A DNA stretch of 64,000 nt from assembly GCF_020520425.1 (NCBI RefSeq), contig NC_079492.1, positions 112,689,157 to 112,753,156 on the forward strand, in the 5' to 3' direction. This DNA comes from Spinacia oleracea (Eukaryota; Streptophyta; Magnoliopsida; Caryophyllales; Amaranthaceae). The position numbers and the translations under genes are program-made. Below are positions 1 through 13,551 of the stretch, piece after piece (positions within the stretch are counted from its first letter, which is position 1; every line of letters begins with the position of its first letter). Below the pieces are notes generated by a model that did not search any database, was not told the DNA's origin, and saw nothing but the letters and a program-made list of their open reading frames with translations.

Positions 1-689
1 CCACGCCAGGCCCAGCGCAAGGCCAGGCCCAGCAGGCTGCGCGCAGCGCGCAGCGCGCACAGCGCGCACAGCACGCGCAGCGCGCAGCGCGCGCGGGCGC
101 TGAGTGGGCTGCTGCTCGCGCGCACGCATGGGGCCCATCGTGGCTGCCGTGCGTGTGTGTGCAAGTGTTTGTGTTCGTGCACGTTTCCTAAAACATGCAG
201 AGTTCGGTTAATGATTAAATTCCTAATTCTATTTGATAAATTAATTAAATTAGAGTTCTTATAGGATTCTAGGTTTAATTAATTTGTATCTGAATAGGAT
301 TTCGATTCCCTTTCCATACCGCTATAAATATGAGGCTAGGGCTCACAATTTATAACACAAGTTTCAAAGTATTCAAAGTGAGTTTTTGAGAGAAAAATTC
401 AGTCACACATTTGCCTATAAAGTGCCGAAAATAATAGTACCTTAAGGGCGATTCTAGTTAGTCAATCTTAAGGCGGATCCGGACGTGCTGTGGACTATCT
501 ACGGAGGGACGACACTTGGAGTCCTAAAGACTTGTTCTTGTTCGGTTCGGGCGCAGCTAGGGAAGGCACGCAACAAAGAGTATGCATCTAATCTATGCTA
601 AATGATTATGTGTAAATAATATGCTTTCCTGGGTTTATGGTTTTTCCGCATGATTTATGAATTGTCATATGTATCATAACCTAACAAAT
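1..689 (+). repeat. LTR fragment with GC-rich tract (3' end of an LTR)
   Basis: No protein is encoded. The block opens with a tract rich in GCGC and GCGCGCAG words (about 1-170), followed by AT-rich sequence with a TATA-like 'ctataaatat' near 321. It ends in 'cataacctaaca'. The same order of words occurs reverse-complemented at 35.12-35.8 kb, including shared words around 'ggatccggacgtgctgtgga' and 'ttgttcggttcggg'. Two dispersed copies with a shared TG...CA-like edge suggest one LTR family in opposite orientations. The 5' end is outside the window. Confidence 0.6.
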
Positions 690-1143
690 AGGATCTAGGC
701 GGAGCCTTTTGTCAGATTTGGACTCTTAATCACGTAGCTTTTGAGACTTATCCGAGTTTCTTAGTGCGTATCAACTTATGACGGAATGCGTCTGGGCCCG
801 TTACGAACTCTAGGTTCGTTAGGAATTTAATTAATACGTAACTCTTATTTTCGAATTATAGCAGGAATAGAATTCCTTTTGCCAATTCTATCTCTTTTAG
901 GACTTATGTTGGAGTGCAACACCTAATTCTGACAGATTTCTATCTTTTATGACTTTGCCACTTTTAACAACTACTTCTTACGACAGTTACTATTTTTAGC
1001 AGGTTTCTATAAATAGCAGTTTTGGCTGAAATGAAAGGGTGATTGAGATTCGTTATTTTATAGGAGATGCATTTCCAAATGGAGATTTATGTTCTCATCA
1101 TCGAACCTTCCCTTTCGGGAATGGGGACAAAGGTAGGTGTCTA
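690..1143 (-). repeat. Second LTR-like fragment
   Basis: Noncoding. Read on the minus strand it begins TGTAGACACC at about 1143, the TG-type start expected of an LTR. Homology to the 35-kb LTR copy stops at about 689. Copia gag sequence begins immediately after 1143, so two breakpoints bound this block. The assignment rests on the terminal motif and context only. Confidence 0.35.
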
Positions 1144-4100
1144 CAACCACGAGGTCTCTTCTTGTTGGGCCCTTCACCCTTGTATTCATTGCAATAAGCC
1201 AGGCCACTCAAGTGACACATGTTATAAAGTGGTGGGCTATCCTGATCAACCCAAAACAGAAGGTCCAGCAAGGGGGAGAAATTCTTATAGAGGACGTGGA
1301 AGGGGTTCTGGACGTGGGCCTGCCCGCGCCAACGTTGCCCAGTCAGATCACACCTCTAGCATTGGGATTCCAGCGGACAACAACTCTATGGGCCAGTCCC
1401 AACTCTTTACCGCGGAAAAATGGATGGCTATAGTAGGCCTACTTGGTACCGCAAAAATTCTGGATAACCGTTTGAATGGTACGTTTAATACTAATTTGTG
1501 GATTGTTGATACAGGAGCATCACATCACGTTACAGGCGCTAGTCTTGGTTGTTTGATATTTCAAATATTTATATTTTCCCGTCTCTCTTCCTAACGGCAA
1601 AACAGAAAATGCAACACAAGCAGGCTCGGTCCGGCTATCTGAAAAAATAATTCTAAAAAACGTGCTTTATGTTCCTCAATTCAGTTGCAACTTACTTTCT
1701 GTTTCCCAATTAACTGATAATTGACAGAGTGATGTCAAATTTTATTCTTCTTTGTGTGCTATACAAGACCAAACGGGACAGCTGAACGGGAGTTAGACGA
1801 GATGGACTTTCCTACTTCGGAGAAGCTGACTCGGTGCAACATATTTCGGTTAATGGAGACGCATCAAATTTAGAATTATGGCACAAAAGGATGGGGCACC
1901 CTTCAGAAAAAGTAGTAAAGTTGCTTCCTCCAATTCTTAACCTCAAAGGTAGTTTAAATAAAGCATGTAAAGTTTGTTTTCGCGCTAAGCATCCTAGAGA
2001 CACATTTCCTATTAGTAATAATAAAGCAAGTCGTATTTTTGAAAAGATTCATTGTGATTTATGGGGCTCATATAGACACCCTTCCTCTTGCGGAGCTCGT
2101 TATTTTTTAACTATAGTTGATGCTTTTTCTCGAGTTGTGTGGGTTTATTTATTAGATACTAAAACAAAGGTATTAAATTTTTATGAATTTCATTGCCATG
2201 GTTAGACAATTTTCCCAAAAAATTAAAATTGTGCAAAGCGATAACGGGACGGAATTTAATTGTTTACGTGATTATTTTTCGGCGGTCGAGATTTTATTTT
2301 TCTCCTCCTGTGTTGATACCCCACAACAAAATGGGCGGGTTGAATAAAAACATAAACATATTTTAAATGTTGCTCGAGCCTTGCGATTTCAAGCAAAATT
2401 ACCTATCTATTTTTGGGCAGAATGTGTCCTAGCTTCCGCACATTTAATCAACCGCACTCCGTCCCCTTTATTAAATAATAAAACCCCATTTGAAATTTTA
2501 TTTGACTCCCCACCCTCCTATGACGCTATTCATACATTTGGATGCTTATGTTTTGCTCACAATCAAAAAACAAAGGGAGATGAATTTGAAAGTAGGAGTC
2601 GAAAGTGTGTTTTCTTGGGGTATCCATTCGGTAAAAAGGGTTAGACGGTTTTTTGATCTTGACAAGAAGGAATTTTTTGTGTCTCGCGCGGGATGTAAAA
2701 ATTTTTGAGGATATATTTCCAATTGTTGATCCAGAAGATGTAAACATTGACCCACAATCCACCGTCCCATTAATTAGGGAGGACGAAATTGACGTGGATT
2801 TTGCTTTACATAATCATGCTGCACCATTAAATGATGTTGCCACTACATTGCCTATTATTGAGCCCATTGTGGAAGACATAAGTTTGTCTTCTTCTGAGCC
2901 CAATCCAATATCCCCAATCCCCACAACACCTTATGAGGTCACACATTTAAATGAGCCCATAATAGAAAAAGAAGATTCTGCCCATGTGCCTTGCATTCAA
3001 AATCCATCACCATCACCCTTGCAGACCGCTACAGCAGGCCCACCTGCAGCGGTCCGCGAGCCTACTCCTACAGCTCACCCTCACTCTACACCCCATATTG
3101 CTGATCTGACCCACAATAGACCATCTCCTCTTCTCTCACAAACAGACCCACTTAACTGCAGCAGTGAACACGCGGCTCATAGCCCAGATCTGCCGCCTAC
3201 TTCCCCTACTAAGTTGGTTGATGAAGCCCAAACTTCAGGCTTGGGCCGTGGTTTAAGGGACAAAAATCCCCCTTCTTGGCTACAAGACTATGTTACTCAT
3301 ACAGTTATTTCTGCAAGTCCATCTCCATCTTTCTCACTTCCACAACACTCCTCAGGTACTCCTTATCCTATATCACACTATATTAATTGCAACAATTTCT
3401 CTATGAATTATCGTAAGTTTTTGGCATCTATTATTTCTGGGAAAGATCCAAAATCTTTCAGTGAGGCAATGCAGGATGATGGATGGAAGAAATCCATGCA
3501 GGAAGAAATACAAGCCTTGGAAGATAATGGGACATGGACTTTAGAGGAACTTCCTCCAGGGAAGCGTGCTTTGGGCAATCAATGGGTCTATAGAACCAAA
3601 TTTTTCTCAAGCGGTGATGTAGAACGTCTGAAGTCCAGATTGGTTGCTCTGGGAAATCATCAAAAAGAAGGTATTGATTATAATGAAACATTTGCTCCAG
3701 TTGCTAAAATGACTACTGTTCGTGCTTTTTCTTGCTATAGCTGCATCCAAAAATTGGGAACTCCATCAAATGGATGTTCACAATGCTTTCCTCCATGGTG
3801 ATCTAGAAGAAGAATTTTACATGAAATTACCCCCCGGGTTTGAGTGCTCTAACCCAAAGTTGGTATGTCGCCTACGCAAATCTTTGTACGGATCCAAGCA
3901 CTTAGATGTTGGTTTGAAAAGTTACTTCATGCTCTTAAAACATTTGGCTTCCTCCAGTCCTATTCCGACTAATCTTTATTTACATTCACTAAAGGCACTG
4001 TGCAATTGAATGTGTTGGTTTATGTTGATGATCATATTATTTCTGGGAACGATTCCGCTGCAATCACATCTTCAATTCATATTTGAGTGACTTCTTCAAA

Positions 4101-4901
4101 ATGAAATATTTGGGCTCTTTGAAGTATTTTCTTGGCATTGAGGTAGCCCGCAGTGCTTCTGGTTTGTTCTTATGCCAACGCAAGTATACTCTGGATATTA
4201 TCACTGAAGCAGGGATGTCAGGCGCCAAGCCTTGTGGTTTCCCAATAGAACAAATTCATCGTCTAAACCTTGCAAATGGTCTGATTCTCAAAGATCCTGA
4301 TGCCTATCTCCGCCTCGTAGGGCGCCTAGTATATTTGGCGGTAACCCACCCCGATCTTGCATATTCTGTCCATGTTTTATCGCAATTTTTGCAGGAACCC
4401 CGAGTCGCACATTGGGATGATGCGTTACGCGTGGTTCGTTATCTGAAAGGTACTCCAGGTCAAGGCATTCTTCTACATGCCGACATTGATCTAACTCTGC
4501 AGGGTTGGTGTGATTCAGATTGGGCTGCTTGCCCAATCACACGCCGATCCTTATCTAGTTGGCTTGTGTTTTTAGGCCATTCTCCTATTTCATGGAAGAC
4601 AAAGAAGCAACACACCGTTTCTCGCTCATCGGCGGAAGCAGAATATCGCTCTATGGCATCCCTTACATGCGAACTGAAGTGGTTGAAGGGGTTGTTATTA
4701 AGCCTTTGGGTTCAACATCCTAAGGCTATTCCCTTATTTTGTGATAGTCAATCTGCTTTACATATTGCAAAAAACCCGGTGTTTTATGAACGCACCAAAC
4801 ATATAGAGATTGACTGCCATTTTGTGCGAGATGCAGTCACAGAAGGAATTATTGCACCGTCATATGTCGATACAACATCACAATTGGCGGACAAGCACTA
4901 G
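1144..4901 (+). pseudogene. Copia gag-pol polyprotein, broken
   Basis: The open pieces show CX2CX4HX4C (CIHCNKPGHSSDTC, near 1178), protease LWIVDTGASHH (near 1498), and an integrase start (WHKRMGHP, then CKVCFRAKH) near 1880-1990. The conserved GAG-pre-integrase/RT hinge DNGTW and KSRLVALG lie near 3520-3650, YVDD near 4020, and RNase H SRSSAEAEYRSM near 4620. Frame changes occur near 1590, 2205, 2640, 3780 and 4010, and there is a TAA inside integrase near 2345. It is therefore not translatable as one polyprotein. Family membership is secure; the exact lineage within copia is not assigned. Confidence 0.9.
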
Positions 4902-4963
4902 GGAAGAAACAATTTGATTACTTGTTGTCCAAGTTGGGCATTCTTAATCCTCACCATGCTCCA

Positions 4964-5207
4964 ACTTGGGGGGGGGGGGTGTTAGGAAACATATCTCAAT
5001 TAGAATTGGATTACAGTACTGCCTTATGCGTATTCTTTAGATAATCTAGTATTCTAGACTACCTAAGCGACTAGTTCAAGTAGGATTCATCTATATTGTA
5101 CTATAAATACGTGATGCTTAATGCTATAATAAATCAAGTCTTCAAGATTCAAATATCATTCTATCAATTTGTCAAATATTTTGTAATTTGTGAACCATTC
5201 TCCTTCA
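4964..5207 (+). repeat. Copia polypurine tract and 3' LTR
   Basis: A run of 12 G residues ends at 4979 and abuts TGTTAGGAAACA, the expected polypurine tract/LTR junction. The LTR contains 'actataaatacg' near 5100, a likely TATA box. The end is placed at a CA near 5207 with low precision. Confidence 0.7.
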
Positions 5208-5958
5208 AAATACAAAGTACTTCGTATGTTTTAACCATTATTTTTTTTTAAAAATCCGAATGGAACATTTTACACAAAAAATGAAGTATAGTTTTTGTAC
5301 TTTTAAAGTCAAAATAAATCTATTCAACTTTTTATGATGAGGCAATAAAGTTAGGTTAGCCCTTAACAAAATCCAATCTAATCCATTTTTTTGAATAATG
5401 GAAGACAACAAATTATTATAAGATGTGAACTGACAAAACATGAAGGGTAGTTATGGGCTTATGGCTATAGTTAGCCATGCATGAAATCGACCCTTGATTT
5501 GTCTCCCGCCAGCAATGGCGGAAGAAATTATATCGAAATAAAAGAGAAATTTCTCTCGACATCCGCGATGATTTTATGAATTTCCCATGGAACATTTCAT
5601 TGACAGTTTTTTGTATTGTTGACGCGAGATTATCCCCTCCACTACGAGTTGTTTAACACCAACAAAGAGACCCCTTTAATGCCTTCAAACACCAAAGCAA
5701 GATGCCCCGAGTAATAGCCAATAAACTTTATACCTGCCAATTTGAGTGCACCGGAGTGGTTTCTAATTACGAATCCTAAAGTTGAACTTCCGTTAGAATA
5801 ATAGGTTCTAGAAATTAATTAGGAAAATGTAGACTAGAGGGCGCTAGCCAAAAAATATTCATTTTAGGTTTAAATTTGTTATACAGAGCAGTAGAGTACT
5901 ACTTACAACTTTATTTATTTAATGTCGACTTCTACGACTTATTATGTTATTCACAATA

Positions 5959-5997
<39 letters not shown>

Positions 5998-6450
5998 AAT
6001 CAAATACTAACAAAGTCAAATATTTTACAAATAGTTAGTGGGAAGTCAATTTGAGTGCACCACTACGAGTCAAATATTTTATTATAGGGAAATGTTATTC
6101 ACATATTAAATTATTAATGGAGGAAAACATTATTTTCATTATTAAATGTAAGAAAATTACTAATAAATACGGAGTAGAATTAAATTAATACAAGTGCTTG
6201 TTAATTCAAAACTTGATTAAAATATTTTCTTTTTGTCCCTTTTCACCTTTCAAAAAATTTCAAAAACGACACATACTGATTTTTATAACGGTCACAAAGC
6301 CAAAAATTCAAACGGACCACGTAATCCTAACGCCGTTATATCTCCCCTTACTCACTCTCCTTATTTATTTCCTTAACGACAATCCCCTTCCTAGTAACGG
6401 CGTCTATATCACGCCTCACTTTTTAACAAACCTTCCTCTCTCTAGAAAAT
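5208..6450. other. Intergenic stretch upstream of the kinesin gene, with (TTA)n microsatellite
   Basis: I see no supported gene. A (TTA)n tract of about 40 bp occupies 5957-5996. The rest is AT-rich and has only short spurious ORFs. Confidence 0.6.
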
Positions 6451-6994
6451 ACAAAAAGTGAAAAAAAAAGAAGAAATCACCAACTCACCATCTTCTCTGT
6501 TAATAACACAGTCCCACGCAGTCACATTCTTCCTTCATTTTGAAATCTTCTTCTTCAATTTTTCCAAGCTTCTCAATTTTGCCGGCCATTTTTTATTGTT
6601 CAAGGTTTCTCTCTCCTCACTTTCTCTCTCTACTTTATTTTCTCTCTTAATTATTTTTTTAATGAACTTTTGCCATATTGATCGGAGAAGATTTAGTCAT
6701 ATTCGATCTAGTTGCAATGTCACTGTTGAATTTTTCCTAGAATTAATTCTAATTTTAGTTATTATTTTTTGTTGTTCTTTTCTATTGATGATTGCTTTTT
6801 CTGTAGCTGTTAAATGCATCTGTCGCTTGAATTTTGATTTCTTGGGGAAAAGTTCTATAATGTGGATCGATTGAACTGGTTAGGGTTTTCTGATTATTGA
6901 TCAATTTCTTTTTTTATTGAATTCAGTGTGAAATTGTTGGTGATATATAATACAAGGAATTGTATTTGAGATTTTGCTGGAGTACATTTTGGTG
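6451..6994 (+). promoter_or_regulatory. Probable 5' UTR/leader of the kinesin-5 gene
   Basis: A pyrimidine-rich stretch with CTCTCTC and TTTCTC runs (about 6540-6650) precedes the start codon, as is common in plant leaders. A possible leader intron could end before 6970. The transcription start cannot be fixed from sequence alone. Confidence 0.4.
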
Positions 6995-9900
6995 ATGGAG
7001 AGGCAGGAAAGCAGAAGGAGAGGAGAAATTAACACTGTATCTCCGGCGCGTACGCCGAAGTCGATGGATAAGTCGACGAGAGATCTGCGGCCGGATACAA
7101 CGAATACAAGTAAAAATGATAGAGAGAAAGGTGTGAATGTTCAGGTTATTTTGAGATGCAGGTGAGATATATTTGAGTGAATTAGTTTCCTTTTGTGGAG
7201 TTTAGATGGAAGAACATACATTTTGTTGGTGGAACTGATTTTTAGGGGTTTTTTTGATGATTTTTCAGGCCTTTGAATGAGGATGAAAAGAGACTTCAGA
7301 CACCAGTGGTAATTACTTGCAATGAGATCAGAAGAGAGGTTTCTGCTGCTCAAGTAATAGCAAATAAGCAGATTGATAGGACATTTACCTTTGACAAGGT
7401 ACTGAATTTTTCCATTTTCATATTTTTGGAACTGATTCTAGTTTACTCATTTGTTAAGTTGTTTCTTTTGCGCTTTTGCATATGCATTTTGTAATGTGAG
7501 AAACAATCCATTTCTGTGAATATGTGAAGCAAAGATAACAACGCTGGTGGATTGGATTACAGGTTTTCGGTCCGACGTCAAAACAAAAGGACTTGTTTGA
7601 TCATGCTGTATCTCCTATTGTTTATGAAGTGTTAGAGGGATATAATTGCACTATCTTTGCCTATGGTCAGACGGGTACCGGGAAGACATATACTATGGAG
7701 GGAGGAGCTAGAAAAAAGGTTACCAGCTTTGCCTTTTTACAGTTTTGTGCATTGGTGGATTCTGAAATGTAGTCTATCTGTGATAGTAGTTGTTTGTATA
7801 GCTGATGATGGTTGTTTGGATTTCTGCAGAATGGGGAATTCCCAAGTGATGCAGGGGTCATTCCGCGGTCAGTTCGCCGGATTTTTGACATATTGGAAGA
7901 CCAACAAGCTGAGTATAACATGAAAGTTTCCTTTTTGGAGCTGTATAATGAGGATCTAACTGATCTTCTAGCCCCTGAGGAATGTTCAAAGTTCAATGAT
8001 GACAAGTCCAAGAAGCCGTTGGCACTTATGGAAGACGGTAAAGGAGGCGTGTTTGTCCGAGGCTTGGAGGAGGAGATAGTGACTACTGCAGACGAAATTT
8101 ACAAAATTTTGGAAAAGGGTTCAGCCAAGAGGCGTACAGCAGAAACGCTACTTAACAAACAAAGTAGTCGCTCACACTCTATATTTTCTATTACAATTCA
8201 CATCAAAGAGTTTACTCCGGAGGGTGAGGAGATGATCAAATGTGGAAAGCTTAATCTTGTTGACCTTGCTGGTTCGGAGAATATATCACGTTCTGGTGCT
8301 AGGGAGGTATTGCATGCTACTTGTTTTCTTTTTGTTCATATTGTATGCAACCGTGACTATGATGGAGAACATTCAGATGAAAATTATAATTTTGAAAATT
8401 TCTTGTTTAGGCATTAACAGTATGGTAACAGTTGTGTGGGAATGTGTTGGACAGGGCCGTGCACGGGAAGCTGGAGAGATTAACAAAAGCTTACTTACAC
8501 TTGGTCGATGCATTAATGCTCTAGTTGAACACTCTGGTCATGTTCCATTTAGGTATGAATTGGGGTGCCCTCTTCACTAATCCCTTGGCCTTTTTCTCTA
8601 TAGTTGTCTTCTACTTAATAAGAGAGTTTCTTGGGTTATCAGAGATAGCAAATTAACAAGACTATTGAGAGACTCCTTGGGAGGGAAAACAAAGACATGT
8701 ATAATTGCAACAATAGCTCCATCAGTTCCTTGTCTGGAGGAGACCCTTAGCACTTTGGACTATGCATACCGAGCAAAGAATATCAAGAACAAGCCAGAGG
8801 TTGGTGATCTAATGCCTTCTGTTTGCTGAGTCCTGCTTATTTGTTGTTGGTGCTACATGTATTGGTTATCGGAGGCAAATTCTTAGAAACTGCTATTTGA
8901 TTACTTTCTCAGGTGAATCAAAAGATGATGAAGACTGCATTGATGAAAGATCTGTACTACGAGATTGAACGGCTCAAGCAAGGTCTCTATTCTTTCTCTG
9001 TATTATCATGATTTTTTTTTCCTATTATTGCAGATTCCTGTACCACCTATATTCCAAAATGAGGATTTTACCATAATTTAGGTATTAACTTGAACGTAAA
9101 TGGGATATTCTTTAACCAGAGGTGTATGCGGCAAGAGAGAAGAATGGAATTTATATACCACGTGATCGTTATCTTCTAGACGAAGCAGAAAAGAAGGTAT
9201 ATCTTCCACCCTCAGTTGATCTGTGTCACTTGAAAGTTTGTAGCTTTTTGCTAACCATTCTGTGATGCATATTATCCAGGCATTGACAGAAAAAGTGGAG
9301 AAAATGGAGCTAGATATGGAGACCAAGGACAAGGTATATATGCTCAATTAATTTATGAAGCATTATGTAGTGACATGCAAATCATTTATGGCCTCAACTT
9401 CATGATGGTTACTAGCTGCCTTTCTGTTGTTGTTTAGCAACTAGTGGAACTTCAGGAACTCTATAATTCTCAACAACAGTCATCTGCTGAGTTGAGCAGT
9501 AAACTTGAAATGACACAGGTATAGTCCCGAAACTTACTGCTAGTGTACATAATTGATCATCAATTCCTATCCTTGTTGTTTTACTCTGTCTTCTGTTAAC
9601 ACACAAAACCGACATATCCACCAGAAAAAGCTTGAGGAAACTGAGCATGCATTCTCTGATCTTGAAGAGAAGCATAGGCAAGCAAATGCAACAATCAAAG
9701 AAAAGGAGTTCATAATAACTAATCTACTGAGATCAGGTGCGCAAAGTTAAAAATTTCCCTCATTAATTGTGCCTTGAGAAGGTGGACTTGAATTTCTGTT
9801 GTTTGCCTACTGGTAGTTTCTAAAAATAGTTAATTAAATTTCTGATACATTGGGTTTAGTATTGATGAATATTGACATAAAGAGTGAAACTATTATTTCA

Positions 9901-12789
9901 GAGAAAGCCCTAGTTGACCGGGCAATTGACCTACGTACAGAATTGGAGAGTGCTGCATCAGATATCTCTAGCTTATATGCAAAAATTGGTTGGTTATCCA
10001 AAAACTATACATGATTTAATCAGTATTTTTGGTGTAATAGTTGCTTATCCTCGGTCTGGGTTGCAGAGAGGAAGGATAGGATTGAGGATGGAAATAGAAC
10101 TCTTGTTCAGAAGTTCCAGTCTCAGTTGACACAGCAGCTTCAAGCCCTGCATAAAACTGTTGATGCTTCTGTTACCCAGCAAGAGCAGCAATTGAAAGAT
10201 ATGGAGGATGATATGCAATCTTTTGTATCAACAAAATCAGAGGTAACATCCAGTTAATACCTTTTCCCTGATAACTGAAATGCCATGCTTATTTATTGTG
10301 CTTGTATGTAGGCTGCTGAAGAATTAAGGCAACGGCTTGTAAAGGTGAAAACCATGTATGGCTCCGGCATCAAAGCATTGGATGATTTTGCCGGAGAACT
10401 TGAAGGAAACTCAGAGTTGACATTTGGAGCCTTGAACTCAGAAGTATTTAAGCACTCATCAGCCACTGAAGAGGTAAGATGTGTTAAATTTTGTGAGATT
10501 CCTAGTAAATTCTTCGAATTTTCACTGATAAAAGTTTCATGACAGCATTTCAATCAATTTGCTCATGAGGCTGATGCATTGTTGAATGGGCTTCAAAGAG
10601 GTCTGAATGATCAGGAAGAGAAGATAATAACATATGCTCAGAAGCAGCGCGAGGTCCGTTTTACTTATACAGTAATTATTGGTTGTACGTAAATTCAGAG
10701 TGTTCTTGGAAAATCATCAATATGCTTAACTAGTTATCTGTTTGTTTTGTGTAACCATTATAGGCACATTCAAGAACTGTGGACACTGCTCGTTCAATTT
10801 CTAAAGTTACTCTGAACTTTTTCAACACCTTAGATGCACATGCATCAAAATTGACTTGTATTGTGGAAGAATCACAAACTGTAAATGAGCAGAAGTTATC
10901 TGATTTGGAAAGAAAATTCGAGGTGATTTTATTTGTGTTTTTGACAGTAATTTGCATCTCCCACATTCTTGGCTCTAATATGATTTTGTTGCATTTGCAG
11001 GAGTGTGCTGCAAAGGAGGAAAGGCAATTATTGGAAAAAGTGGCAGAACTGCTTGCGACTTCAAATGCTAGGAAAAAGGAACTGGTTTGTTTCTACTTTT
11101 TTCTTCTCCTTTGTTGAATCACTTTCTTCATTGTTCCTTTGCCTCACTTTCACCCATACCACACCAAGGAATCTTGATGAATTCAACTCTGTACCACTAA
11201 TACCTTTCTTTTATTTCCAGTTTGGTTATCTTTTGACCTTAAACATGTGTGACTTCTTGTTGCAGGTTCAAGCAGCTGTTACTGGCCTTAGGGATAGTGC
11301 GGCCTCCAGGACTTCTCAACTTCAGCAAGAAATGTCAACTATGCGAGAAGATACGGCAGCTGTCAAGGACAACTGGACAGTCTATGTGGACAAAACTGAG
11401 TCCCAGTACCTTGAGGATACTTCTGCTGTAGAGAATGGAAAGAAAGACCTGGAAGGAGTCCTGCATAGCTGGTATGCTGATACTTACTTTATGACTAGCT
11501 TTTTGGCTATCTTTTTTCTAAGCTAATCATGTATTTAACAAACCCACAGTTTGGACAAGGCAAAGATGGGAGCACAACAGTGGAAGGATGCGCAACAGTC
11601 GTTGCTAAGCCTTTCAAAGAACAATATTTCTTCTATTGACAAAATTGTCAAGTAAGTGGCTCACTTTTGATTGATCAGTAAAGCGGGTTTAATGGGTGTA
11701 CTTACTAACTGATTCATGCAAACATTTGCAATTCAATCTTTAATTTATTAGGGGAGGAATGGAAGCTAATCAAAGGCTCCGGACAAAGTTTTCTTCTTCT
11801 GCGTCATCTACTTTAGAGGATGTAGATGTCACCAACAAGGGTCTCCTTGCTTCTGTTGACCGTGAGTGTCGAATTTTGTGAACTTCAATGTTGATCATAT
11901 CTGTCCTTGCTCTTTTTTATCCTAATAGCTGGTGGGGGAAACTGCAGATTCTTTGCAACTGGATCATGAAGCACGTGGAAATCTTGACTCTATCATTACT
12001 CCTTGTTGTGAAGATGTACGAGAACTAAAAAGTGGTCATCACCATAAAATCGTCGAAATCACCGACAGTGCAGGAAAATGCCTTTTAACTGAATACAAGG
12101 TAAGAAGCTAAAATAGTCTTCACATTACAGGATAGATGTTGGCACTTGTTATAGTTTCAGACGGGGAGATTTTCCATCCAACTATTCAAGGGAAATACCA
12201 TACCTAATCTTAGCTACTTTTCAATAGAGGCCTAATTCTCAGAGCTAAAGTTGAGGAAAGCATGACCTCACCTGAAAAACATTTTCAGAAAACTCTAATC
12301 ACCCAGGAAATGTTTACTCATGTTAGAGGGTGGGTTCCATTTTAGTAGCCACCATCTGCCTCTGTCTGATTTTCCATCTCCAGAGTGCGTTTCTTTCGGT
12401 CCCACGGATCTTAAATTTAGACTCATTTGCTATGACTTATGAGGACGTTTTTTTGTCTAAGAATTACTTTTCTAATTGTCTGAACATGTCATTAGATGAT
12501 AGGAACTGTGTTAATACCAGGAAAACTTTTGATTTTTTTCTTCTAATCTTTCTCATTCGAACAGGTGGATGAGCCAACTTGCTCTACTCCAAAGAAACGA
12601 TCAATCAACCTACCAAGTGTGACATCAATAGAAGAACTACGGACACCTGCTTTTGATGAGTTGTTGAAGTCGTTTTGGGACCAAAAGTCTGGGAAGCAAG
12701 CAAATGGTGATGTGAAACATATTTTTGGACAACTTGAGGGCGCTCAGTCTGTAAGAGACCCCAGGCTTCCTCTCACTGCTATTAACTAG
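6995..12789 (+). CDS. Kinesin-5 (BimC/Eg5 class) spindle motor, 22 exons, 1049 aa
   Basis: Plus-end-directed homotetrameric microtubule motor that slides antiparallel microtubules in spindle and phragmoplast. Exons by GT-AG: 6995-7161, 7269-7398, 7563-7718, 7830-8306, 8455-8552, 8643-8799, 8913-8982, 9120-9196, 9280-9333, 9438-9518, 9625-9736, 9902-9988, 10067-10242, 10312-10473, 10546-10653, 10764-10922, 11001-11084, 11266-11471, 11550-11651, 11752-11861, 11948-12099, 12565-12789. They sum to 3150 nt, one open frame. The motor domain (about residues 50-400) has P-loop GQTGTGKT, switch I NKQSSRSH and switch [11 protein letters not shown] neck and long coiled coil follow. Near the C-terminus the BimC box [12 protein letters not shown] keeps the Thr that CDK phosphorylates in this family. 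The start ATG is the first in frame in exon 1; an upstream TTG is not credible. The length fits plant kinesin-5 (about 1000-1050 aa). No defects seen. Confidence 0.95.
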
Positions 12790-13453
12790 AGTGAGTTGGC
12801 ATTTTGGTTATTAGATGCATATATAGCAGCACTATGCAGCAACCATGTACAGTATGTATATGAACCATGTAACTTCCATTTCTTTATTCGTTCATTGATT
12901 GTTGGATGAATCTCAACGTGTGTAATCCGGGAACATTCTGCAGAAAGAGTAAAATTTTCAGGAATCATTGTACCCTCTATGCTTACTGGTAATGTAGGAG
13001 CTCTACCAATGTATCTCGGTACTTGTTTACTTATTCCTTGAGGGCAAATGTTGCATTTACAGAGTCCTACTCATTCATTGTTCTTTAAAGCAGGACCTAA
13101 CTAATCTCAACTTCACCCACACCCGCTTACTCGAATTGCTAACTTTACTGATGTCTGAAAGCTCGGAACACTTCACACAGATCTTAATTTTACTGCTGCA
13201 ACCCCTGAGATTAGTCCTTTTCGGATAACTTCTGGTGAAGTCACGGCTTCTAGCCTTCTAGTAACAATTGTACTTCTACTTTGTCCTTTTGGGATAACTT
13301 TGTTGTTAAGGTCATTTACAGGAAATGATCTTTTTTGAATAGAGAATGAGTACTATTTCCATAAATTTCTTTAAGACAATTCTTTTGTACCCCTGGTTCT
13401 ACAACGATTTGACATTTGCACTAAGAATTTTTTCAAGATTTCAAAAAACTTAT
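12790..13453. other. Kinesin 3' UTR and spacer up to the Mutator-like element
   Basis: The sequence directly after the stop is presumably 3' UTR. No further gene is seen before the 9-bp target duplication at 13454. Confidence 0.5.
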
Positions 13454-13462
13454 TAGATTATT

Positions 13463-13551
13463 CGGATATTTCATGAAATGCCCCTGAGTTTTGATGTAAT
13501 TCACCAAATGCCCATCAAGTTCCAATAATTCACCAAATGCCCCTGACAAAT
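13463..13551 (+). repeat. MULE left terminal inverted repeat (89 bp)
   Basis: Starts CGGATATTTCATGAAATG and carries two copies of TTCACCAAATGCCC. It matches the right end (18479-18567) exactly in inverted orientation. A third related word, ATCATCAAATGCCC, lies just inside. Confidence 0.95.

Larger units (their letters stand above)
1144..5207 (+). mobile_element. Ty1/copia LTR retrotransposon, degenerate, 5' LTR missing
   Basis: Domains lie in the copia order gag zinc knuckle, protease, integrase, reverse transcriptase, RNase H. They are followed by a G-rich polypurine tract (4964-4979) and a 3' LTR starting TGTTAGGAAACA at 4980. The 5' LTR and most of gag are missing, because gag begins abruptly at 1144 next to an unrelated LTR fragment. 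Frame breaks and stop codons disrupt pol. The right edge at about 5207 is approximate, since no second LTR is available for comparison. Confidence 0.9.

Noticed and set aside
6198..6874. Hydrophobic ORFs upstream of the kinesin gene as small membrane proteins
   Set aside because: They arise from CT/T-rich leader sequence just before the real start codon; no conserved motif.
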